Part shown: positions 10,020 to 17,843 of the stretch, in pieces
Numbering within the stretch: the stretch's first letter is position 1
How the letters are laid out: each line of letters opens with the position of its first letter
DNA from: Lachnospiraceae bacterium 3-1
GTDB taxonomy: Bacteria > Bacillota > Clostridia > Lachnospirales > Lachnospiraceae
NCBI GenBank assembly: GCA_000403255.2
Contig: KE159593.1
Coordinates: 423,712-487,711, forward strand
Direction of reading: 5' to 3'
DNA: 64,000 nt
Notes under the pieces: model-generated
What the model was told of the DNA's origin: nothing
The model's input: the letters and a program-made list of their open reading frames with translations, nothing else
The model's database searches: none
Made by a program: the position numbers and the translations under genes

Positions 10020-10619
10020 ATGGCAATGGATTTTAAGCAAAGTGAAACAATGAAAAACCTTATGCGTGCATTTGCAGGAGAAAGCCAGGCAAGAAACCGC
10101 TATACTTTTGCAGCAGGCCAGGCGCATCAACAGGGCTTGTATGTATTGGAGCAGGTATTTCAGTTTACCGCAGATCAGGAAAAGGAACATGCAGAAGTGT
10201 TTTACAATCAGTTAAAGGAGCTGGCTGGAGAAACCATTGAGATTGATGGAACTTATCCGGTGGATTTGAGCCCTAATATGTCTGAGCTTTTGAAAATGGC
10301 CCAGCATAATGAGTATGAAGAGCACGATGATGTATATAAGAATTTTGGCGATAAGGCTCAGGAGGAAGGGTTCGGCAAGGCTGGGATGAAGTTTCATAAA
10401 ATTGCTGAAATTGAGAAAATGCATGGAGACCGATTTGGGGCTTTTGCAAAATTATTGGAGGACAACCAGTTGTTTGTTTCCAAGGTGGAGACAAAGTGGA
10501 TGTGCTTAAACTGTGGTTATGTCTATGAGGGCACAGAGGCCCCTATGAGCTGTCCAGTATGTGACCATGAGCAGGGCTGGTATGTGAGGCTGGAGCTTGC
10601 GCCCTACTGTAGGAGCTAA
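10020..10619 (+). CDS. rbr: Rubrerythrin
   Basis: A non-haem iron protein that reduces peroxide in anaerobes. The diiron four-helix domain shows its ligand motifs: AFAGESQARNRYTF, ADQEKEHAEVF, NEYEEHDD and IEKMHGDRF. The C-terminal rubredoxin-like domain has CLNCGYVYEG and CPVCDHEQGW. The ORF extends back to an ATG at 9990. The ATG at 10020 (MAMDFKQSETMKN) has AGGCAGG at about eight bases and matches the usual family N-terminus, giving 199 aa. It stands alone and is followed by a foldable repeat element. Confidence 0.93.
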   Translation: MAMDFKQSETMKNLMRAFAGESQARNRYTFAAGQAHQQGLYVLEQVFQFTADQEKEHAEVFYNQLKELAGETIEIDGTYPVDLSPNMSELLKMAQHNEYEEHDDVYKNFGDKAQEEGFGKAGMKFHKIAEIEKMHGDRFGAFAKLLEDNQLFVSKVETKWMCLNCGYVYEGTEAPMSCPVCDHEQGWYVRLELAPYCRS

Positions 10620-10640
10620 CGCAAAAAATTGATAGAAAAA

Positions 10641-10831
10641 GGGGCTGTCGCACTAACATAAATTACAATATATAAATTTGTTCAAAAGGTTTACATTGCA
10701 AAGCAATGCAAACAAAATGTACAAAAAATATCTTGGGAAGCTAGCTTCCCAGAATAATTTTGTGCATTCTGTCTTTGCCGCATAAGCGGCAAGACCTTTT
10801 GAACAAGTAACTATATTAGTGCGACAGCCCC
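10641..10831. repeat. 191-bp foldable MITE-like element with terminal inverted repeats
   Basis: The ends are near-perfect inverted repeats (18 of 19: GGGGCTGTCGCACTAACAT against the right end). A second inverted pair lies inside (TTGTTCAAAAGG with CCTTTTGAACAA). Between them are three hairpins: CATTGC/GCAATG, an 18-bp palindrome TGGGAAGCTAGCTTCCCA and TGCCGC/GCGGCA. It has no ORF. The termini resemble those of the insertion-sequence remnant at 34323-34505. It fills most of the 323-base gap 10620-10942 and is followed by a T-run, so it may also end transcription. Confidence 0.7.
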
Positions 10832-10942
10832 CCTTTTTTTAAAATTATGATATTTTTCATGATTTTTTCACTAGCGTATGTTAAAATACCGTTGATATAT
10901 GAAATATGCCGTAGAAAAATTATTAGTTGGAGGTAGTTTATA

Positions 10943-12253
10943 GTGAAAAAAAGAAAATATTTGATAATGGTTTTGCTGCTGTCAGGAATTATGGTATTTT
11001 CAGGCTGCGGAAATGAAAAAAAGAATCAATCAGCAGATACATCGGATGCTTCTTCCAATGAAGATGCAGATACGTCGGATGCTTCTTCCCACGAGAATGC
11101 ATTGGATTTTAACGTGGAAGATTATGTAAAACTGGGGGAATATAAGAATTTAAAGGTGCAGTATCCGATTCCAGAGGTTGTTGAAGAGGATGTGGAATAT
11201 TCCATTGAAGAGTTGAAAGAGGAAAATACAGAATACAAAGAAATTAAAGACCGGCCATCCAAGGAAGGCGACAGTGTCAATATTGATTATACTGGCGTAA
11301 TTGATGGAGAGACATTTGACGGGGGAAGTGATACAGACTATGAGCTTGTGTTAGGTTCTGGAGAGTTCATGGAAGAATTTGAAAGTAACCTGATTGGGAA
11401 GAATGTTGAGGAAGCCGTCACATTTCCAGTGACGTTCCCGGAAGATTATTTTGACACAGAGGTTGCAGGAAAACAGGCGGAATTTACCGTTACAATTAAT
11501 AAAATCAGTGAGGTGATTGTTCCTGAATATACCGATGAATTTGTGGCAAAGGTAACAGATTACAGCACCAGGAAGGAATATGAGGAATACATAAAGAAAC
11601 ATTTAGAGGCGTCTGCTGAGGAAGAATCCATTTCAGCAGCGGGAGAAGAGGCTTTGAGCCTTGCGGTGGAAAATGCAGATATTGATGGATATCCCCAGGA
11701 ATTGTATGATTTTTATTATGATGAAACAGTTGCAGGATATGAGTTTTACGCCTCTATGATGGGAATGGAATATGAGGAGTTTGTAGAACAGATGGGAGAA
11801 GATTCCATTGACGCTGGAGCATTAGCTCAGACAAATGAATTTTTGGTAATTCAGGCAATTGCAGAGAAAGAGGGGCTTACCATTACCGAGGATAATTATA
11901 AAGAAGAGGCAAAGGAATTGATGGAGGAGAATGAGTATGAGACGTTAGAGGAATTTGAGCAGGATTACGGAAAGGTATCCATTATTACCCAGCTTCTTCG
12001 GGGGAAAATTATGAATTTTCTCTATGAGAATGCAGAAATAGAAGAGGTTTCCCAGGAAGAATATTATGAGGAAGAGGAGCCCGGAGAGGAAGAGGAGCCC
12101 GGAGAGGAAGAGGAGCCCGGAGAGGAAGATGCCGAAGAGCCGGTAGAAGGCAAGAGGGAAGAAGAGCTCAGTGATTTTCAAAGAGCAGAAGATGAGTTGT
12201 TTTTGGAATTGAATGCAGAGGCGCCAGAACAGGAGACAAACGAGGAAGAGTAA
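10943..12253 (+). CDS. Trigger-factor-like FKBP peptidyl-prolyl isomerase lipoprotein
   Basis: It starts with GTG at 10943, with GGAGG ten bases upstream. The N-terminus is a lipoprotein signal ending at VFSGCGNEK. The FKBP-type domain (about residues 90-190) shows GDSVNIDYTGVIDGETFDGG and ELVLGSGEFMEEFE, as in the trigger factor PPIase module. A helical C-terminal part resembles the trigger factor chaperone arm. The ribosome-binding N-domain is replaced by the lipid anchor. It probably folds exported proteins at the outer face of the membrane. The tail is very acidic and holds three exact 18-bp tandem repeats at 12071-12124 coding for EEEPGE units. Confidence 0.88.
   Translation: MKKRKYLIMVLLLSGIMVFSGCGNEKKNQSADTSDASSNEDADTSDASSHENALDFNVEDYVKLGEYKNLKVQYPIPEVVEEDVEYSIEELKEENTEYKEIKDRPSKEGDSVNIDYTGVIDGETFDGGSDTDYELVLGSGEFMEEFESNLIGKNVEEAVTFPVTFPEDYFDTEVAGKQAEFTVTINKISEVIVPEYTDEFVAKVTDYSTRKEYEEYIKKHLEASAEEESISAAGEEALSLAVENADIDGYPQELYDFYYDETVAGYEFYASMMGMEYEEFVEQMGEDSIDAGALAQTNEFLVIQAIAEKEGLTITEDNYKEEAKELMEENEYETLEEFEQDYGKVSIITQLLRGKIMNFLYENAEIEEVSQEEYYEEEEPGEEEEPGEEEEPGEEDAEEPVEGKREEELSDFQRAEDELFLELNAEAPEQETNEEE
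12071..12124 (+). repeat. Three perfect 18-bp tandem repeats inside the lipoprotein gene
   Basis: Three identical in-frame copies of GAAGAGGAGCCCGGAGAG follow each other without gaps and add six residues each. Copy number is likely to vary between strains without shifting the frame. Confidence 0.9.
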
Positions 12254-12256
12254 GAG

Positions 12257-13114
12257 ATGAAAGAGAACGTAAAGAGGGCGCTGTTTGAGTATACAATGAT
12301 TACCCTTGCGGTAATTCTGCTGGTGGCAGGTGTATATTTCTTTAAGTTTCCAAATAATTTTTCTTTTGGCGGAGTTACAGGTATTGCAGTTGTGCTGAGT
12401 GCGGTGACTCCTTTCAGCGCCGGAACCATAAATTTTGTGATTAATATGGCATTGCTGGTAGTGGGATTCTTTTTCTTTGGACGGGAGTTCGGGGAAAAAA
12501 CGGTTTATGTAAGTGTTTTGATTTCTTTGGGGCTGAGCGGGCTGGAAAGATATTTTCCAATGAATCGGCCCCTGACCCAGGAACCAGTGTTGGAGTTGGT
12601 TTTTGCAATTGTTCTTCCAGCTTTAAGTTCTGCAATTCTATTTAACATAGGGGCAAGCGGCGGCGGTACGGATATTGTGGCAATGGTTTTAAAGAAGTAC
12701 AGTACGGTTAATATAGGGACCGCTTTATTTTTGGTGGATTTGATGATTACAGTGGCAGCATGTTTTATTTTTGATACCCAGACTGGATTGTTTTCTTTTT
12801 GCGGTTTGATGGCTAAGTCTTTGGTGATCGATGGAGCCATTGAGAATATTAATCTTTGTAAATATTTCACTATTGTGTGTGATGACCCAGAGCCAATTTG
12901 TGATTTTATTCATGAAGAGCTTACTCGAAGCGCTACTATTTTCCAAGGGGAAGGCACCTATACCCATAACCGGAAATATGTGATTTTGACGGTTATGAAA
13001 CGGGGACAGGCGGTCCAGCTTCGGAATTACATTAAACTGAATGAGCCGAGTGCATTTATGATGATTACAAACAGCAGTGAGATTATAGGAAAAGGGTTTC
13101 GGGGGCTTGATTAG
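12257..13114 (+). CDS. YitT family membrane protein
   Basis: A 285-aa protein with five or six membrane segments (YitT/DUF161 region, residues about 10-200), including FKFPNNFSFGGVTGIAVVLS and NIGASGGGTDIVAMVLKKYS. A C-terminal soluble DUF2179-type domain follows, with YVILTVMKRGQAVQLRNYI and FMMITNSSEIIGKGF. Transport function and substrate of this family are not known. It follows the lipoprotein gene by three bases and is probably in one operon with it. Confidence 0.9.
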   Translation: MKENVKRALFEYTMITLAVILLVAGVYFFKFPNNFSFGGVTGIAVVLSAVTPFSAGTINFVINMALLVVGFFFFGREFGEKTVYVSVLISLGLSGLERYFPMNRPLTQEPVLELVFAIVLPALSSAILFNIGASGGGTDIVAMVLKKYSTVNIGTALFLVDLMITVAACFIFDTQTGLFSFCGLMAKSLVIDGAIENINLCKYFTIVCDDPEPICDFIHEELTRSATIFQGEGTYTHNRKYVILTVMKRGQAVQLRNYIKLNEPSAFMMITNSSEIIGKGFRGLD

Positions 13115-13149
13115 TCCATAGCAGGAGAGAAGGACACAGGAGGAAGGTT

Positions 13150-13347
13150 ATGAATTTGTTAAATTATTTGGTGACAGCGCTGAGTATTTCTGTGATTATG
13201 ACATTAATTCCTTTTATTTTAGGATATCGGAACAAAGGAAATGAAGGGAAGCGGAAAGGATACTGGAAGCTGAGTTGTGTATTTGGCGGGATTACAGTGG
13301 CGCTTGGAGTTGTGGCGCTTGTTTTGATGCTTCCATTTTTTCAATGA
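13150..13347 (+). CDS. Small two-helix membrane protein
   Basis: A 65-aa protein with two hydrophobic segments (LVTALSISVIMTLIPFILGY and GGITVALGVVALVLMLPFF) joined by a basic loop (RNKGNEGKRKGYWK). AGGAGGAAGG precedes the ATG at 13150. It is the last gene before a strong hairpin. Function unknown. Confidence 0.65.
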   Translation: MNLLNYLVTALSISVIMTLIPFILGYRNKGNEGKRKGYWKLSCVFGGITVALGVVALVLMLPFFQ

Positions 13348-13366
13348 TAGAATGGTTTGCAATTGT

Positions 13367-13431
13367 GGTAAAGAACTGTTCCAAAATAACTTGTATGTTT
13401 TCTATGATTTATCTTGGAACAGTTCTTTACC
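13367..13431. terminator. Bidirectional hairpin between convergent genes
   Basis: A perfect 18-bp stem (13367-13384 with 13414-13431) closes a 29-base loop. It lies between the small membrane protein gene (+) and the HAD phosphatase gene (-). T-rich sequence after the stem (ATGGATTTT) supports termination rightward. Confidence 0.7.
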
Positions 13432-13488
13432 ATGGATTTTAAAATGGGCCATACAGCCTGCCAAAGGAAGGGCTGTGGGATGGGAATT

Positions 13489-14148
13489 TTACAAATCCGA
13501 AAGGATATTCCAGAGATCCTCCATGGAATCTGCAATTCGTGCGGCTCCATGAGCCAGAAGAAATTCCCGGCTACGGAAGCCCCAGCTTACGCTGATGCAG
13601 GGAATACCAGCGTTGTCAGCGGTTGCAAGGTCTACGTCAGAATCACCGATATAAACGCAGCATTCTGGTGGGGACTTAAGCTCTTTCATGGCCGCAAAGA
13701 CTGTGTCTGGGGCAGGCTTGTGAGCAATCTGTGGGGATTCTCCAATGGCAGTAGTGATGTATGGGTCAAAAAAATCCTTACAAAGCCCCTTAACTGCAAG
13801 GTCAAATTTGTTGGAAACTACTGCCAGCTTCATCCCGCGCTCCACAGCAGCCTTTAGAAATTTCATAACGCCAGGAAAGGGCTTGGTTTCATCCTTTTTA
13901 TGGATTGCATAATGTTCCTGAAAGGTTTTCAGGCAGTCTTCAAATTCTGGAAAGGTACGTCCGCCAGGGATTGCCCGTTCCATCAGAATGGCAACGCCAT
14001 TTCCTACCATCTGACGTACTTCATCTTCAGAGTGGGTAGGAAATCCATATTGTTCTAGGGCGTAATTCACGCTGTTCGTTAAATCTGTTAAAGTATCCAG
14101 AAGAGTTCCATCTAAATCGAAAATAATCGTATCAATTTTTTGTGACAT
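13489..14148 (-). CDS. HAD-family phosphatase, phosphoglycolate-phosphatase-like
   Basis: A 219-aa HAD hydrolase. Motif I is IIFDLDGTLLDTLTDL at the N-terminus with the catalytic Asp pair. Motif II is AVVSNKFD and motif IV is VYIGDSDVDLATADNAG. A helical cap lies between motifs I and II, as in Gph/PgmB-like enzymes. It probably dephosphorylates a small metabolite such as 2-phosphoglycolate; the substrate cannot be fixed from sequence. It is divergent from the 932-aa gene and convergent with the preceding operon. Confidence 0.88.
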   Translation of the reverse strand: MSQKIDTIIFDLDGTLLDTLTDLTNSVNYALEQYGFPTHSEDEVRQMVGNGVAILMERAIPGGRTFPEFEDCLKTFQEHYAIHKKDETKPFPGVMKFLKAAVERGMKLAVVSNKFDLAVKGLCKDFFDPYITTAIGESPQIAHKPAPDTVFAAMKELKSPPECCVYIGDSDVDLATADNAGIPCISVSWGFRSREFLLAHGAARIADSMEDLWNILSDL

Positions 14149-14214
14149 AATATCGCTCCTTTTTTATTGATTTTATACCGATACAAAGAAATCTGCAAGA
14201 AAAATCTTTGTGCG

Positions 14215-14243
14215 TTTACATAGGATTTTGTGTGTGATAGAAT
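14215..14243 (+). promoter_or_regulatory. Sigma-A-type promoter for the 932-aa zinc-ribbon gene
   Basis: TTTACA (14215-14220), a 17-base spacer and TAGAAT (14238-14243) lie 45 bases before the start codon. Confidence 0.6.
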
Positions 14244-14287
14244 GTACATAGAGTGATTGCGAATCGAAAGGGAGAGAGGTGCATGGA

Positions 14288-17086
14288 ATGATCCTGCTAA
14301 AAGCAAATGAGGAATTGAAAAATATATTCGGCCGGATGCTGAAAACGATGGATGCCAATGTAATGTGGACTGGGAGTATTGTGGTATTAAATAATTTCCT
14401 GATTTTATCTGGAAATGTCCGATCAATGATATTTAATTTTGATAAAGGGAAAGTAATTACCAACGTGATTGAGCTGCCCAATAAGGAAGAAGATATGGAG
14501 CCGGTGGCAGACAACCAGACATTAACCAATGTCTTGAATATGACATTGTATGCATTTGGAAAATGGGGCGTCATTCAAGGGCTTAAGGTAGAAAAAGATT
14601 ATAGTCAGTTGAATGCGCTGTTTTATGCAATTTTAAAAGATATGAAAATCATACCTGGATTTCGGGACGATAATTTTCGTTTTTACCGGGAGAATATACA
14701 GATTACCTATGAAGAAGTGATCCAGGCAGCGATAGAGGAAGGAAAACGCAAGCCGGAGGAGATTAAGGAGGAGAAGAAAGAACAGACCTCTGAGGAAAAG
14801 GGGTTAGGACTGTGGCATAAGCTACAGTGGAAGGTGGAAAAGAAATCCTTTCAACGAGGAGAAGTTGGTGAGTATGAAAAGAAGGCTTCTCGGCTAGGAA
14901 ATAATTTTTACATAAGTAATTATCAATGTCCCGAATGTGGAAGAAAGCTGTATATGGCAGTGTATCCTCAGGGAAAAGAATTTCCAATTGAAACGGAGGA
15001 GGGAAGGGTATATCTGGCAAGGAGCTATACCTGTGATAACTGTAATCTTTTCTATACCCCAAGACCTGGGAAATTGCTGCGGGAAGGGGAAAGCTATGCT
15101 ATGAAATTTGGTGGAGACCGGGATGCCTATGAGGATTATCGGGAGCTTCTTGGAAGCCAGGCAGAGCGGACCTCTAACTGTAATTTTAATGAATTTGCAT
15201 CGGAACGTGGCAAACATGCCCTTCTTTCCATTGAAGAGGCTGGCGCTGATTTAGAGCATATGAAAGAGGAAGAATTACAGAATCTGGAGGAAAAAATAGA
15301 GGATGGATTCTTCCCGCTGATGAAGGCGGAGCCTTATCTTGAGAAAATTAAGGACTTGCTCCGTAAAAAAGCAGAGGAAAAAGAGCTTAAGAAGAAACCA
15401 AAGCAGGAAGAAAAGATATCTGTACCTAGGAAGCAAGAAGAGATATCTGTACCTGAGAAGAAAGAGGAGATTTTTACGCCAGAAAGGGAAGAGGAGAAAG
15501 CAGCCAGGGAATCGGTTCTGGAAGCTTCTGATCCCAAGAACCAGGATGGAAAGAAAAAGAGTTTATTTCCAAAGAAAAATTTAGAAGATAGAAAACAAAA
15601 GGAATGGATTTCTGGGGAAAAACCATCTATTTTAAAAAGAGAAATAGGAAAAAGCAGCCCAGAAGAAAAGAAAGGAACTCAGAATCTGGAAGAGGATTTT
15701 GAAGAGGAAATTTCAGGGAGCAATCTGTCTATAAAGGAAAAATACGATGCACGAATGCGAATGCTGGATCGTATGTCACTGTGGCAGGTGAGAAGGCTGC
15801 GAGAGCAAATTCAGTCCGATGAGCGGCTGGATTGGGTGGACAAAGAAAAATATGAAAAGCTGACGAAACAGGCAGTTTACCGAAAAGGGGAAGAGGAGGC
15901 CCGTAAAAAGGCAGAATATTGCAGGAACAGACCGTATGGGACGGTGAAGCGTGCCATAGAGGAAATTTCCCAGATGGAATGTCCGAAATTGATACAAGAG
16001 GAAATATTAAAAACCTTAGGAGAAATAAAAAGAAAGCGGGGACAGGAGGAAGCAGCAGATCTGATTGCAAAGATGCCGGAGACCATGACCCGTAATCAGT
16101 ACCGAACCTTTCGGGAGAAGCTGGATCAGTATGATGAGGAAGATATTTCCGTTTATAAAGAAGTATTGGAAAGCAGCAGAAGACTAGCGGAAAAACGGGA
16201 AATTGCCGGGATGTTAAAACGTGCTGCCAGAAGTGATAGAAACGGGTTGATGCGGATGCTTAAGCAGCTTAAGGAGGATGGTTTTCTGCCGGAGCAGGCG
16301 GAACCTGCAATCAAGGAGATTACAGGAAGGGTTCGTGCAATGGATGAGAAGGTGATTGAGAAAATATGTCCCAATATTATGAGTATGACCTTTGATGAAG
16401 CTGCGGCGGCATATGAAAAGATTGAAGGGGGAGCTTTTCTCCCAGAAATAAAGACGGATACTTTGGAAATGATTGATAAGCGGCTGACAAAGATTAAAAT
16501 GGATGAATGTGGGCTGCTGGTGGAAAAGTTAAAAGAAGCGTTGGAAGGAAAAATAAACGATACAGAGAGACTTCACTTCTATGAAGTGCGCAAGGTTATG
16601 CGGGGAGATTGGAATCCCCGGGAGTCGGAACTGGTTGCAAGGGCATTGAATACCTATGCCACAGAGCGGGATCGTTATGAATACCCGATTCTCGTGTGTG
16701 ATTCTTCTGGTCGTCAAAACGGAGCAGATGGGTTTATTCTTACACCAGATCATATTTTTTATAATAGCCTGTTCAGCAGTGAAATGATACCCATCCGGTC
16801 AGTAACCGGGGTGGAAGGAAATACAGGTCTTTTGAACAAGGGAATTTATTTGAAACGGGGGAATGGAAAGAGGACTAAGATTCCGGGAGGAATTCCGGCT
16901 AAGGAGCTTAAGATCTTTGCAGAAATTTTGGAAGAATTTGTGTCTTATTTGCAGGAAAAGCCGGAATCCAGGAGTATTGCGTATTTATCCAAGGAAGAAC
17001 ACAAGGTGAAGTGCTGCTACCGTTGCGGATTTACTTACAGAGGTGGGAATGTCTGTCCAAAGTGTGGAAATCAGGCGAATCATTAG
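14288..17086 (+). CDS. Zinc-ribbon, coiled-coil and PH-like domain protein, function unknown
   Basis: About 932 aa. The ORF could begin with GTG at 14279, but GGAGAGAGG fits the ATG at 14288 (MILLKANEELKNIF). A zinc ribbon lies near residues 215-260 (CPECGRKLYM and CDNC). A long charged helical middle has EKK/EE-rich linker repeats (residues 370-470). The C-terminal region (about 800-900) looks like a bacterial PH-type domain: FYNSLFSSEMIPIRSVTGVE. A second zinc ribbon ends the protein (CCYRCGFTYRGGNVCPKCGN). No function is known to me. Its last 21 bases recur at 23501-23521, which marks the border of an inserted module. Confidence 0.75.
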   Translation: MILLKANEELKNIFGRMLKTMDANVMWTGSIVVLNNFLILSGNVRSMIFNFDKGKVITNVIELPNKEEDMEPVADNQTLTNVLNMTLYAFGKWGVIQGLKVEKDYSQLNALFYAILKDMKIIPGFRDDNFRFYRENIQITYEEVIQAAIEEGKRKPEEIKEEKKEQTSEEKGLGLWHKLQWKVEKKSFQRGEVGEYEKKASRLGNNFYISNYQCPECGRKLYMAVYPQGKEFPIETEEGRVYLARSYTCDNCNLFYTPRPGKLLREGESYAMKFGGDRDAYEDYRELLGSQAERTSNCNFNEFASERGKHALLSIEEAGADLEHMKEEELQNLEEKIEDGFFPLMKAEPYLEKIKDLLRKKAEEKELKKKPKQEEKISVPRKQEEISVPEKKEEIFTPEREEEKAARESVLEASDPKNQDGKKKSLFPKKNLEDRKQKEWISGEKPSILKREIGKSSPEEKKGTQNLEEDFEEEISGSNLSIKEKYDARMRMLDRMSLWQVRRLREQIQSDERLDWVDKEKYEKLTKQAVYRKGEEEARKKAEYCRNRPYGTVKRAIEEISQMECPKLIQEEILKTLGEIKRKRGQEEAADLIAKMPETMTRNQYRTFREKLDQYDEEDISVYKEVLESSRRLAEKREIAGMLKRAARSDRNGLMRMLKQLKEDGFLPEQAEPAIKEITGRVRAMDEKVIEKICPNIMSMTFDEAAAAYEKIEGGAFLPEIKTDTLEMIDKRLTKIKMDECGLLVEKLKEALEGKINDTERLHFYEVRKVMRGDWNPRESELVARALNTYATERDRYEYPILVCDSSGRQNGADGFILTPDHIFYNSLFSSEMIPIRSVTGVEGNTGLLNKGIYLKRGNGKRTKIPGGIPAKELKIFAEILEEFVSYLQEKPESRSIAYLSKEEHKVKCCYRCGFTYRGGNVCPKCGNQANH
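17066..17086 (+). repeat. Left copy of 21-bp direct repeat flanking the LytTR/ABC module
   Basis: These 21 bases are the 3' end of the zinc-ribbon gene, including its TAG stop. The same 21 bases occur at 23501-23521 in the same orientation, 6435 bases away. They bracket the two-component and ABC module like a target or attachment-site duplication, although no integrase gene is present. Confidence 0.7.
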
Positions 17087-17122
17087 GTGTTCATATCAGA
17101 GAAAAAGGAAGAATACGAAGAA

Positions 17123-17836
17123 ATGCAAAAGTTAATGATTGGAATTTGCGATGATGAAGAGATTATATTGGAAAAATTGCAAGAACTGGTAGAACAGACA
17201 GTGAGAAGAAAAGGGCTGGAATATGAAATTCTGGCCTTTTCTTCTGGAGAAGCATTGCTTTTACAGGCAGGAAATTTGGAAATTGTTTTCCTGGATATTG
17301 ATATGCCTGGATTGGATGGGATAGAAACTGGCCTGAGGCTTCGTCAAATAAATCCAACATGTACAATAATTATGGCAACTGGAATGGAGGAACGGTATAA
17401 AGAGGCATTTTATGTTCAGGCAATTCGTTTTGTTACAAAGCCCTTTATTTGTTTAGAAATTGAAGAAGCTATTGATGCTTGTCTAAAGAGGAGGATTGGG
17501 TCTAAAACAGTAGAAGTGTACAGAAACCGAAACTTATATCAGGTATGCCAGAGGGATATTGTATATGTAAGTTCTTATGGCAGCTATGTGGAATTGATGG
17601 TGCGAGGAAAGAGGTTTCGAAAAGAAGTCTCTATGGAAGAGATGGAAAAAGTATTGGAGCCCCAATTGTTTTCTCGTGTCAGTCGTAAGTATTTGGTGAA
17701 TTTTGCACATGTAGATGGCTATAAAAATGGCATTGTTATGATTGAGGAAGAAGAGATTAAGGTGTCAAGAAGGAGAAAAAAGGCGTTTGAAGACGCATAT
17801 ATAAAGTTTGACTTGGAGTATAGAGATAAGATGTAA
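17123..17836 (+). CDS. LytTR-family response regulator (AgrA-like)
   Basis: The receiver domain (residues about 4-120) has the acidic pocket ICDDEE, phospho-acceptor near D58 in VFLDIDMPGLDG and the Lys in VTKPF. The C-terminal LytTR DNA-binding domain shows DIVYVSSYGSYVEL, FSRVSRKYLVN and VKVSRRRKKAF-like residues. The ORF is open from 17087; I choose the ATG at 17123 (MQKLMIGICDD). It sits directly before the kinase gene. LytTR proteins bind paired 9-bp repeats about two helical turns apart. Such repeats lie at 19176-19201 and at 34130-34155, so both promoters are likely targets. Confidence 0.93.
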   Translation: MQKLMIGICDDEEIILEKLQELVEQTVRRKGLEYEILAFSSGEALLLQAGNLEIVFLDIDMPGLDGIETGLRLRQINPTCTIIMATGMEERYKEAFYVQAIRFVTKPFICLEIEEAIDACLKRRIGSKTVEVYRNRNLYQVCQRDIVYVSSYGSYVELMVRGKRFRKEVSMEEMEKVLEPQLFSRVSRKYLVNFAHVDGYKNGIVMIEEEEIKVSRRRKKAFEDAYIKFDLEYRDKM

Positions 17837-17843
17837 TTTTCGA

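Noticed and set aside
10641-10831. Riboswitch or other known structured RNA
   Set aside because: The outer inverted repeats and shared ends with the element at 34323 fit a mobile element better, and no gene start follows within a suitable distance in a known riboswitch layout.
13352-13857. Plus-strand frames across the HAD phosphatase gene
   Set aside because: They overlap the strong 18-bp hairpin and the antisense of a complete HAD gene; no domain is visible.
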